Made by a program: the position numbers and the translations under genes. DNA of 64,000 bases from Flavipsychrobacter stenotrophus (lineage in GTDB: Bacteria; Bacteroidota; Bacteroidia; Chitinophagales; Chitinophagaceae), in contig NZ_PPSL01000004.1 of assembly GCF_002954265.1 (NCBI RefSeq), positions 1-64,000 of the forward strand, written 5' to 3'. Within the stretch, counting starts at the first letter, position 1; every line of letters begins with the position of its first letter. The notes under the pieces are model-generated. The model made no database searches and had not been told where the DNA came from. It saw only the letters and a list, made by a program, of their open reading frames with translations. Shown piece after piece: positions 51,983 through 61,100 of this stretch.

Positions 51983-53332
51983 ATGGAACTCAACGCACTC
52001 ACCGCCATCAGCCCCATAGATGGTCGTTACCGCTCTCAGCTGGCCTCTTTAGCACAGTATTTTTCTGAATTCGGACTGATCCGCTACCGAGTAAGGGTAG
52101 AGGTGGAGTATTTCCTCTTTTTAGCTGAGCAAAAGATCATAACGCTGCCCGCTAAGGTAAAAGCCGCTAAACTCAGAGCCATCTACCTGGATTTTTCTGA
52201 GGCTGATGCAATGCAGATTAAGGGTATTGAGCGTACTACCAATCACGATGTTAAGGCAGTAGAATACTTCCTTAAGGAGAAGTTGAACGCAATGGGCGCA
52301 GGTGATAGCGTGGAGTGGATCCACTTCGGACTTACCTCTCAGGATATTAATAATACTGCTACACCATTACTCTGGAAGGAAGCATTGGAAGATGCCTACC
52401 TGCCTATGTTATACAATATTGTACTGCACTTGAGAGGTATGGCTAAGGAGTGGATCAATGTGCCATTACTCGCCCGTACACACGGACAGCCTGCGTCTCC
52501 GACCATGTTGGGTAAGGAGATAATGGTATTTGTGGAGCGCCTTGAAGGACAGATCAGGTTGTTGAGTCATATACCATTTGCAGCCAAGTTTGGTGGTGCT
52601 ACCGGAAACTTCAACGCTCACCATGTTGCATTCAGCAAGCACGACTGGGAAAAGTTTGGTAATGACTTTGTGAACAACAAACTTGGTCTGGAACGTATGC
52701 AGTATACTACCCAGATAGAACATTACGATAACCTTGCAGCACAGTTCGACTCGCTGAAGAGGATCAACACTATATTAATAGATCTGTGCCGCGATATATG
52801 GCAGTATATCAGCATGGAGTACTTTAAGCAGAAGGTGAAAGAAGGAGAAGTGGGCAGCAGTGCTATGCCGCACAAGGTGAACCCTATAGACTTTGAAAAT
52901 GCAGAAGGTAACCTGGGTATAGCCAACGCGCTATATGAGCACCTGAGTGCCAAACTTCCTATCAGCCGCCTCCAGCGAGATCTTACAGATAGCACCGTGT
53001 TGCGCAACGTGGGTATGCCGCTCAGCCATAGTTTCCTTGCCCTACGTTCAGTAGAAAAGGGATTAGGCAAGCTTTTGCTGAATGCCAAGAAGATGGAAGA
53101 CGACCTGGAAAATAACTGGGCGGTGGTAGCGGAAGCCATACAAACCATACTACGCCGTGAGAACTATCCACAACCATATGAGGCACTAAAGGCCCTCACC
53201 CGTGGAAAAAACAGCATTGGCAAAAAAGACATTCATGACTTTGTAGAAAGGCTGAATGTAAATGCCAAGGTGAAGAAAGAACTGAAAGCCATCACTCCAC
53301 ATAATTATACAGGGGTAGGGTTTAAGTATTGA
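51983..53332 (+). CDS. purB: Adenylosuccinate lyase
   Basis: Catalyses two fumarate-releasing steps of purine synthesis (SAICAR to AICAR and adenylosuccinate to AMP). The fumarase/aspartase superfamily signature GSSAMPHKVNPIDFEN is near residue 290-305, and HFGLTSQDINNTATPLL and ARTHGQPASPT are the other conserved blocks. At 449 residues it is the size of the E. coli-type enzyme. It is monocistronic with an upstream leaderless-type promoter and a long hairpin 15 nt after the stop. Confidence 0.96.
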   Translation: MELNALTAISPIDGRYRSQLASLAQYFSEFGLIRYRVRVEVEYFLFLAEQKIITLPAKVKAAKLRAIYLDFSEADAMQIKGIERTTNHDVKAVEYFLKEKLNAMGAGDSVEWIHFGLTSQDINNTATPLLWKEALEDAYLPMLYNIVLHLRGMAKEWINVPLLARTHGQPASPTMLGKEIMVFVERLEGQIRLLSHIPFAAKFGGATGNFNAHHVAFSKHDWEKFGNDFVNNKLGLERMQYTTQIEHYDNLAAQFDSLKRINTILIDLCRDIWQYISMEYFKQKVKEGEVGSSAMPHKVNPIDFENAEGNLGIANALYEHLSAKLPISRLQRDLTDSTVLRNVGMPLSHSFLALRSVEKGLGKLLLNAKKMEDDLENNWAVVAEAIQTILRRENYPQPYEALKALTRGKNSIGKKDIHDFVERLNVNAKVKKELKAITPHNYTGVGFKY

Positions 53333-53347
53333 GATTAATCTGCGTTG

Positions 53348-53395
53348 ATATCTAAAGCAATCCGAAAAGTTGCTTTTTTGAATTGCTTTAGATAT
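53348..53395 (+). terminator. Hairpin after purB
   Basis: Perfect 14-bp outer stem (ATATCTAAAGCAAT / ATTGCTTTAGATAT) with a 20-nt loop that contains GTTGCTTTTTTG. Begins 15 nt after the purB stop. Confidence 0.65.
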
Positions 53396-53451
53396 TTATG
53401 TAACTTTCCATAAATGAGGAGAATTAGCCAAAATAGTAATGTGAAATATTT

Positions 53452-53631
53452 ATGGCAAAACTAAAATACTATACAAGTTTTGATAGTTTGAAATCGGCCA
53501 ATAGCCCTGTTGCGAAAAGCAAAAGAGCCCGGGTTCACGATAATGATGAGCTGAAAAAGCTGATCGATCTCATGAGAAGTGCCGCAGTTCCAAATGAGAA
53601 TAAGATTTCTGATAGGTCTTTTAACCGATAA
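53452..53631 (+). CDS. Small basic protein preceding a nucleotidyltransferase-like gene
   Basis: A 59-residue ORF (MAKLKYYTSFDSLKSANSPV to NKISDRSFNR). It contains a helix-like charged centre (DELKKLIDLMRSAAV) and basic flanks. The next gene starts 5 bases after its stop codon. Tight coupling, small size and position suggest a regulatory or antitoxin partner, but no fold is recognisable. The ATG gives the only sensible frame; the ORF is short but its codon usage and the neighbour spacing argue for a real gene. Confidence 0.6.
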   Translation: MAKLKYYTSFDSLKSANSPVAKSKRARVHDNDELKKLIDLMRSAAVPNENKISDRSFNR

Positions 53632-53635
53632 TCAG

Positions 53636-54133
53636 ATGGACACAAATTTGGCGGGCACGCTATGCAAAGTTTGTGGTGTTTTAAACAAGCACTCTGTCGA
53701 GTACTTGATTGTTGGCGGTATTGCTGTTGCAATACATGGATATTTCAGGCTGACTACAGATATGTCTGGTAGGGAGACAGACAAACCAGACTTTGATTTT
53801 TGGTACAATGCCACTTACAATAATTATTTTAGACTGTTGGATGCGATTGAAGAATTGGGCCAGGATGTCACTGACATAAAAAACGAAACTACGCCCGATC
53901 CCCAAAAGTCATTTTTCAAGATCGACATGAAGGCGTTTTCCGCAGACTTTTTGCCCGGATTGCCTGGTCTTTCCAATTTCAAAGAGTCATTCAAGCAGAA
54001 GAAAATCATAGTACTTCAGGAAGTTGATATTTTCTTTATTAGTTATGATGATCTCCTATTAACCAAAATTGCAACCGCCCGTCCCAAAGATCTGGACGAT
54101 ATTGAACATTTAAAGCAAAGACGAGATCAATAA
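53636..54133 (+). CDS. Nucleotidyltransferase-like protein (MNT/DUF6036-type fold)
   Basis: A soluble 165-residue protein. The pattern VEYLIVGGIAVAIHGYFRLTTD is the start of the minimal nucleotidyltransferase fold, and DFDFWYNATYNNYFRLLDAI supplies the acidic D-x-D strand. Between them is a short insertion (MSGRETDKP). PKDLDDIEHLK near the end is the helix found in the same family. From memory, close homologues are common in Bacteroidota and often annotated simply as nucleotidyltransferase. The ATG at 53636 is preferred over an in-frame ATG at 53579 that overlaps the small ORF. Paired with the 59-residue gene, a toxin-antitoxin-like role is possible but unproven. Confidence 0.72.
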   Translation: MDTNLAGTLCKVCGVLNKHSVEYLIVGGIAVAIHGYFRLTTDMSGRETDKPDFDFWYNATYNNYFRLLDAIEELGQDVTDIKNETTPDPQKSFFKIDMKAFSADFLPGLPGLSNFKESFKQKKIIVLQEVDIFFISYDDLLLTKIATARPKDLDDIEHLKQRRDQ

Positions 54134-54216
54134 CACTTTCGGGGCGGTATAATGCCGCAGCTATACATACTTAGCACATATTGTCACCCCAATTTCATTT
54201 TCTCTTTTGATTTTGG

Positions 54217-54224
54217 TAATTTTG
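54217..54224 (+). promoter_or_regulatory. -7 box TAATTTTG of the aconitase gene
   Basis: Exact TAnnTTTG match 30 nt upstream of the ATG at 54255. No TTG at the right distance was seen. Confidence 0.55.
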
Positions 54225-54254
54225 CACAAATTCTACGCATTAAATTTTTACTTC

Positions 54255-56528
54255 ATGGCATTTGATATTGATCTGATCAAGAAAGTTTACGAACAATTAC
54301 CTGGCAAAGTAGAAGCAGCGCGCAAGCTTTTGGGCCGTCCGCTGACACTTGCAGAAAAGACATTGTACTCACACGTGCACGATGCGCTTACTACAGCATA
54401 CAGCCGTGGTAAAGACTACGTTAATTTCTCTCCCGACCGCGTGGCTATGCAGGATGCGACCGCTCAGATGGCGTTGTTGCAGTTCAGTACTTGCGGCCGC
54501 AGCAAGGTAGCTGTGCCAAGCACAGTGCATTGCGATCACCTGATACAGGCGAAAGTTGGTGCCAAAGAAGATCTGGCAACTGCGGTTGACGTAAACAAAG
54601 AAGTTTATGACTTCCTTGGTTCAATATCTGATAAATATGGTATTGGTTTCTGGCGCGCAGGTGCCGGTATCATTCACCAGGTTGTATTGGAGAACTATGC
54701 GTTCCCAGGTGGAATGATGATAGGTACAGATAGCCACACACCTAATGCAGGTGGATTGGGTATGATAGCTATTGGTGTTGGTGGTGCTGACGCTGTGGAT
54801 GTGATGGCAGGATTGCCTTGGGAGCTGAAGATGCCTAAACTGATAGGTGTAAAGCTTACAGGTAAAATGAGCGGTTGGACATCTGCAAAGGATATTATAT
54901 TGAAGGTAGCAGGTATCCTTACAGTAAAGGGTGGTACCGGTGCTATTGTTGAATACTTTGGCGAAGGCGCTGAAAGCCTTAGCTGCACTGGTAAAGCAAC
55001 GATCTGTAACATGGGTGCTGAAATAGGTGCTACATGCTCAATGTTTGCTTATGATCCTAAAATGGCTGAATACCTGAAGGGTACTAGCCGTGCAGATGTA
55101 GCTGAACTGGCCGATAAGGTTAAGGACAGCCTTCGTTCTGATATTGAAGTTTATAACGACCCACATATTTTCTACGATCAGCTGATCGAGATCAACCTGA
55201 GCGAACTGGAACCATATGTAAATGGACCATTCACTCCGGATCTGGCTACGCCGATCAGCGAAATGGCTGCTGCTGTTAAGGAGCACGGATGGCCTGATGC
55301 AGTGGAAGTAGCCCTGATAGGCTCTTGCACTAACTCTTCTTACGAAGATATCAGCCGTTCTGCTTTCATTGCTAAGAATGCAATGGCAAAGGGTTTGAGC
55401 TGTAAGAGTGAATTCAATATCACTCCGGGTTCTGAACTGGTACGTTTCACTATTGCCCGCGATGGTATGCTGGACACATTCGACCAGATGGGTGGTGTGG
55501 TAATGGCAAATGCCTGCGGACCGTGCATTGGCCAGTGGGCGCGCCACGTAGCCGACCCTGCAAAGAAGAATACAATTGTAACATCATTCAACAGAAACTT
55601 CGCTAAGCGTAATGATGGTTTGTCATCAACCCACGCTTTCGTAGCTTCTCCTGAAATAGTAACAGCATTTGCGATCGCCGGTAGCCTTTCTTTCAATCCG
55701 CTTAAGGATACATTGAAGAATGCTGCGGGTGAAGATGTAATGCTTGACGAACCACAGGGTTATGAAATGCCTCCACGTGGCTATGAAGTAGAAGATGCAG
55801 GTTACACTGCACCTGCTGAAGATGGTAGCAAAGTGCAGGTAGTTGTAAAGGCTGACAGCAGCCGTTTGCAGTTGCTGGAGCCATTTGCTGCATGGGATGG
55901 TAATGATATGCTGGGCCTTAAATTGCTGATCAAGGCATTTGGCAAGTGTACTACCGACCATATCTCAATGGCTGGTCCATGGTTGAAATTCCGTGGTCAC
56001 CTGGATAATATCTCTAACAACATGCTGATAGGTGCATTGAATGCATTTAACATGGAGCCTAACAAAGTAAAGAATCAGTTGGATGGTTCTTACGGCGAAG
56101 TGCCTGCTGTGCAGCGTGCTTACAAAGCTGTAGGTATTGGCAGTATAGTAGTAGGTGATGAGAACTATGGTGAAGGTAGCAGCCGTGAACACGCTGCTAT
56201 GGAGCCACGCCACCTGGGAGTAAAGGTAATACTGGTAAAGAGCTTTGCCCGTATCCACGAAACCAACCTGAAGAAGCAGGGTATGCTGGGTATCACATTT
56301 GCAGATAAAGCAGACTACGACAAGATACAGGAAGATGATGTATTGGATATAGTAGGTCTGAAGACTTTTGCAGAAGGTGTGCCATTGACAGTAGTATTAC
56401 ACCATGCAGATGGCTCACACGAGTCATTCCAGGTAAACCATACCTACAACCAGCAGCAGATAGAATGGTTCATCGCCGGTGGTGCATTGAACGTTATCCG
56501 TCGCAATGTAGCGAATGAGGGTAAGTAA
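54255..56528 (+). CDS. Aconitate hydratase
   Basis: Interconverts citrate and isocitrate in the TCA cycle. Cluster cysteines are visible in GSCTNSS (about residue 358) and in the [10 protein letters not shown] block (about 418-427). The swivel domain carries [19 protein letters not shown], and the substrate-binding motif [10 protein letters not shown] is near 94-103. The ATG at 54255 ([14 protein letters not shown]) yields 757 residues, normal for the mitochondrial-like AcnA type of Bacteroidota; an upstream start at 54207 would precede the -7 box. It is monocistronic, with a hairpin terminator. Confidence 0.95.
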   Translation: MAFDIDLIKKVYEQLPGKVEAARKLLGRPLTLAEKTLYSHVHDALTTAYSRGKDYVNFSPDRVAMQDATAQMALLQFSTCGRSKVAVPSTVHCDHLIQAKVGAKEDLATAVDVNKEVYDFLGSISDKYGIGFWRAGAGIIHQVVLENYAFPGGMMIGTDSHTPNAGGLGMIAIGVGGADAVDVMAGLPWELKMPKLIGVKLTGKMSGWTSAKDIILKVAGILTVKGGTGAIVEYFGEGAESLSCTGKATICNMGAEIGATCSMFAYDPKMAEYLKGTSRADVAELADKVKDSLRSDIEVYNDPHIFYDQLIEINLSELEPYVNGPFTPDLATPISEMAAAVKEHGWPDAVEVALIGSCTNSSYEDISRSAFIAKNAMAKGLSCKSEFNITPGSELVRFTIARDGMLDTFDQMGGVVMANACGPCIGQWARHVADPAKKNTIVTSFNRNFAKRNDGLSSTHAFVASPEIVTAFAIAGSLSFNPLKDTLKNAAGEDVMLDEPQGYEMPPRGYEVEDAGYTAPAEDGSKVQVVVKADSSRLQLLEPFAAWDGNDMLGLKLLIKAFGKCTTDHISMAGPWLKFRGHLDNISNNMLIGALNAFNMEPNKVKNQLDGSYGEVPAVQRAYKAVGIGSIVVGDENYGEGSSREHAAMEPRHLGVKVILVKSFARIHETNLKKQGMLGITFADKADYDKIQEDDVLDIVGLKTFAEGVPLTVVLHHADGSHESFQVNHTYNQQQIEWFIAGGALNVIRRNVANEGK

Positions 56529-56554
56529 GTTAATTAGTTAAAAGGTTAATAAGC

Positions 56555-56594
56555 CATAGCCCGTTCTGAGAAGGATGGGCTATGTTGTTTTTAT
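56555..56594 (+). terminator. Terminator after the aconitase gene
   Basis: An 8-bp stem (CATAGCCC / GGGCTATG) with a loop containing a second short pairing, followed by TTGTTTTTAT, 27 nt after the stop. Confidence 0.7.
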
Positions 56595-56691
56595 AGCTGA
56601 CCGGAAATTATATTATTCTTAAAAGATGTTAATGAAACATACAGAAGTATCATATAATCAATCATTCACCTTACATTTGTATCAACAATCT

Positions 56692-56922
56692 ATGCGTAAA
56701 CTGAACAACATAAAGGATTTTATTGAGTGGAAAGCATTCGGGGTATGTTCGGCAATGGGCGAACGTATGGGGGTTGCTACATCACGTATCCGGTTGTGGT
56801 TTATTTATATTTCCTTTCTTACAATGGGGTCTCCCATTATCATCTACATGGTGCTCGCCTTCTGGATGAATCTTAAAAACTACATTCTGTTGCGCAGAAG
56901 GAACCCGTTGAAGTGGTTGTAG
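56692..56922 (+). CDS. Small PspC-family membrane protein
   Basis: A 76-residue protein with a PspC-like body: IEWKAFGVCSAMGERMGVATSRIRLWFIY, then one or two transmembrane segments (FISFLTMGSPIIIYMVLAF, about 38-57) and a basic end. Such proteins belong to the phage-shock PspC family; the stand-alone form is common in Bacteroidota. The ATG at 56692 is preferred; an ORF from 56626 adds 22 residues not seen in the family. The last 42 codons are repeated, truncated, after the next gene (57767-57892). Confidence 0.78.
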   Translation: MRKLNNIKDFIEWKAFGVCSAMGERMGVATSRIRLWFIYISFLTMGSPIIIYMVLAFWMNLKNYILLRRRNPLKWL

Positions 56923-57029
56923 ATTAATTCTTACCAGCTCATAGAAGATACCTACCTTAGATATTATGGTATCATTTAGAATGAGCACTTTCTTATCATA
57001 ATGGGTTACCCTACCAAAATACCATCGTC

Positions 57030-57764
57030 ATGAAAAGAGCACTGATGCTTTTAGTATCCTGTGTGATGTGTAATCTGGCAACGGCTCAGAATGTACCTTG
57101 TTACATGCCATTATCAGGTCTTGTAGCATGGTATCCCTTCAATGGTAATGCTAATGACCGCAGTGGCAACGAATTAAATGGCATTGTTAATGGCTGTACG
57201 CTAACAACCGATAGATTCGGACATAAGAATCGAGCCTATTATTTTGATGGAACAGGGACTTATATAAATGTGCCTTATTTGCCACTTTTGGATATTCCGC
57301 AGGCTACCTGGAATATATGGTTCAAACTTGTACAACCCAACAATAATGCCATCACCGGCCGTTTTTTATGGGGCTGCGACCCTGGGATTGGCAAACACAT
57401 TACCAATTATGTATACAGAGATGCTGTAGGGTACCAGGTAGTGTATCTTGACCCAAGGGTAACCTCACTGGAAGCAAAACAAACTTTGACCGATACTAGC
57501 TGGCACATGTTCACCACTACCTACGACGCATTAGCAGGACAAATGCGCATTTACCAGGACGGTATGTATATGGGTATGCAGGTGTTCACCCGCGTTAAAT
57601 GGTTATCTGGTGACCTGCGTTTTGCATTATCCACAGATAGATATTGGCAGCCCTTTTACGGGGCATTGGACGATGCTTCTATACATTCACGTGTGTTAAC
57701 TGCTGAGGAGATATACAGGTTATATAGAAGGGCAAGGCCGTCTAAAAGGCACCGGCATAGGTAA
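57030..57764 (+). CDS. Exported LamG/concanavalin-A-like lectin domain protein
   Basis: A 244-residue protein with a signal peptide (first 19 residues, SCVMCNLATAQN) and one LamG-type beta-sandwich covering most of the chain: LSGLVAWYPFNGNANDRSGN (about 28-47), KNRAYYFDGTGTYINVP, WNIWFKLVQP and GALDDASIHSRVLTAEEIYRLY at the end. LamG domains bind carbohydrates or proteins. There is no T9SS tail; the chain ends in a basic RPSKRHRHR. It lies between a complete PspC gene and a truncated copy of that gene. Confidence 0.88.
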   Translation: MKRALMLLVSCVMCNLATAQNVPCYMPLSGLVAWYPFNGNANDRSGNELNGIVNGCTLTTDRFGHKNRAYYFDGTGTYINVPYLPLLDIPQATWNIWFKLVQPNNNAITGRFLWGCDPGIGKHITNYVYRDAVGYQVVYLDPRVTSLEAKQTLTDTSWHMFTTTYDALAGQMRIYQDGMYMGMQVFTRVKWLSGDLRFALSTDRYWQPFYGALDDASIHSRVLTAEEIYRLYRRARPSKRHRHR

Positions 57765-57766
57765 GT

Positions 57767-57892
57767 GTGTGGTTTATATATATATCCTTTCTTACAATGG
57801 GGTCTCCCATTATCATCTATATGGCGCTTGCCTTCTGGATGAATCTTAAAAACTACATTCAGCTGCGCCGGAGGAACCCGGTGAGGTGGTAA
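57767..57892 (+). pseudogene. Truncated copy of the PspC gene 3' end
   Basis: Starting three bases after the LamG stop, the sequence aligns with 56795-56922 without gaps over about 120 bases. It still encodes WFIYISFLTMGSPIIIYM and then ALAFWMNLKNYIQLRRRNP in one frame before a stop. About eleven bases differ, and roughly six of the ten changed codons are silent. The N-terminal half of the protein is missing, and no ATG start exists; a GTG at 57767 could in principle start a 41-residue membrane peptide. Confidence 0.75.
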
Positions 57893-58138
57893 TCGGCTCT
57901 TGTTTTTTATTTATAACTGACAGTTATAAATTCTCACTCCCCATTCCAGAGGTGTTATCCGTATTATTAAAATATGCAATTGTTTTAAGCAATAATGCAC
58001 CGATTAATGCATGCGTATTTTAAAAATAATATGTAGAATTATAAAGGTTTAAAATTAAATATTATCTTCAACCTTGCTAAATACTGTCGTTTTTGACAGG
58101 CGGTATTACTATGCCCAGCACCTTACAAAAATTGAATT

Positions 58139-61100
58139 ATGAAAATGAAATTTACCTCTGTGTACCGGAACGTCTCTTTTGCAGTGTTTTTATCAATCTT
58201 TGTGATTGTGCTGTTTATGGGAGGAACAAAATCAATTGGCCAGCCTACATTTAATAATGGTGCTACCCAGTCGTTTTCCGTATGCGAGAATTCCGGGGCA
58301 TTAGATATTACATCCTATCTGACAATTAACGATCTCACATCGGGGTCTACAGAGACCTGGACAGTTGTGTCCTCCACAAGTGGGACATTGGGAGGATTCG
58401 ATTATGCAGGATTTTCGAATGGAGCTGATATGACCCCGGTAGGGCTTTTTTACACACCTCCTGCGGGATTCAGCGGCACAGATGTTTTCAAAATTCGCGT
58501 CTCCGACGGAACAATAACTGATGAGACAACTATAACGGTAACGGTTGCTCCTAGCCCGGTACTACCTGCAATAGGAGGCCTATCATCTGTATGCGCTGGA
58601 AGTACAATAGTCCTTACAAGTGATTCTACAGGCGGAGCATGGAGCAGCAGCGACAACGCGGTTGCAACTATAGATGCCGGTACAGGTACCGTTACCGGGG
58701 TAGCGGCGGGTAGTGCTACATTGTCATATATATTTTCTAATTCTTGCGGTATAGATACGGCTACTCTTGCGGTTACTGTGCAAGAGTCACCTGCACCCAT
58801 AACGGGAATCAATAGTATTGTTGCGGGGCAAACCATAACATTGAATGAGTCTGTTGCAGGTGGAATGTGGAGCAGCAGTGATGCAGCTATAGCTACAGTA
58901 ACTGCAACCGGCGTAGTAACAGGTCTTTCGTTTGGCAATGCCAATATTTCCTATAGTACCGGCTGCGGAATAACAGCGGCATTTGCTCTTTCGGTGTTGG
59001 ACACCATGGCGTTGTCTGACGCAAATGATACTACAGTATGTGCCGGTGCCGACGCAACACTCAGTGCACTTATATCAAGTGGTGGCAGTGGCGGTGGTGG
59101 ATCCGGTTTTTATACAGATCTGCACTGGGAGGTGTCTACAGACGGAGGAGCGACCTTTACTACTGTAGCTGATGGAGGTGACTATACTTACTCAGGAGAG
59201 AGTCTTATAGTGCATACCACCACCTCATTGACAGGCAATAGTTACAGATTATATGTAGATGGTGGTGTGTCTGGTAACGGACTGCTTACAGTAAATCCGA
59301 TACCTGATGCTGGCACCATAAGTGGTGCCAACACCGTTTGTACGGGAGCGGCAATAACCCTTGCAGAAACAGTAACAGGTGGTGTGTGGACAGCAAGCAA
59401 CTCATCAGCGACAGTAGTTGGTGGAGTAGTTACGGGTGTTACTGAAGGGGTCGACACAATTATATATACTGTTACTTCGTTGGGCTGTACTGCAACCGCA
59501 ACGTATGAAGTTACCATCAATGCACTGCCTGATGCAGGTTCAATAACCGGCCAGGATAGTGTTTGTATAGGTGCTTCGGTAATGCTAAGCAGCACTGTAA
59601 TTGGCGGCACATGGACTACAAGCGATGCTTTGATTGCTACAGTTGATGCGGGTGGGAATATTACTGGATTGGGAGCTGGTAGTGTGACTATAGTTTATAC
59701 TTCAACGACACCATCATGCGGAACTGATACGGCCAATCATACTGTGACAGTTAATCCATTACCTGACGCGGGTGCAATTAGCGGAGCTGCAAATGTTTGC
59801 GTTGGTTCTGTAATTACATTGACAAATACTGTAAGCGGTGGAGACTGGACAAGCTCATCTTTGAATGCAACAGTTGATGCAGCCGGAGTTGTTACAGGTG
59901 TAACTGCAGGAAGTGTCACTATAACTTATACAGCAAACACATTTAGTTGTGGTGCTAATTTTTCAACACATAACGTAACCATTGATGCCCTGCCTGATGC
60001 AGGTGACCTTAGCGGTTTAGACAGTGTTTGTGTAAATGCTTCTATATTATTAACAAGCACAGTTGGCGGCGGTGCATGGACTACCACCGATGCATCTGTA
60101 GCTACCGTTGATGCGGGTGGTAATGTAACCGGTGTTGCTGCCAGTAGTGTGACTATAGTTTATACTTCCACAACAGCATCATGCGGAACTGATACTGTTA
60201 ACCATACAATTACGGTTAATCCTCTGCCCGATGCAGGCACAATAAGCGGTGCTACAGGTGTTTGTGTAGGTGGTACAATTACATTGACCAATACGGTAAG
60301 TGGTAGTGACTGGACAAGCTCATCACCAAATGCTACGGTTGACGCGTTCGGCGTTGTTACAGGTGTAACCGCAGGCAGCTCAACAATAACTTATACAGCG
60401 AACACCTTCAGCTGTGGCTCAGCGTTTACAACACATAATGTTACCATTGACGCTCTGCCAGATGCAGGTGCCCTTAGCGGTTTAGACAGTGTTTGTGTAA
60501 ATGCTTCTATATTATTAACAAGCACAGTAGGCGGCGGTGCATGGACTACCACCGATGCATCTTTAGCTACCGTTGATGCGGGTGGTAATGTAACCGGTGT
60601 TGCTGCCGGTAGTGTGACTATAGTTTATACTTCCACAACAGCAACATGCGGAACTGATACTGTTAACCATACAATTACGGTTAGTCCATTACCAGATGCA
60701 GGGACAATAACCGGTGCTACTGGTGTTTGTGTTGGATCAACAATTAATCTTGTTACTACCGGTTCAGGCGGAGACTGGACAAGTTCTTCAACTGATGCTA
60801 CTGTTGATGCTGCCGGTGTTGTTACCGGAGTTTCGACAGGAAGCGCTATCATTTCTTATGCTGTAACGAATAGCTGTGGTACCGCGGTTGATACGCAACT
60901 GGTATCGGTAAATGTGGCGCCAACCGGTATAGTGATCAGCACATCAGCCACAACGCTTTGTGGTAGTACACCGGGCGATGTTACCTTCAGTGGTCCGGCA
61001 GGTGCAGTTGTACGCTACCAGGAAATGCTCTCAGATGAGGTAGGCGCTACTCGAATTGATACACTGACAACTACATTGGACGGTGCAGGAAATGCGACAG

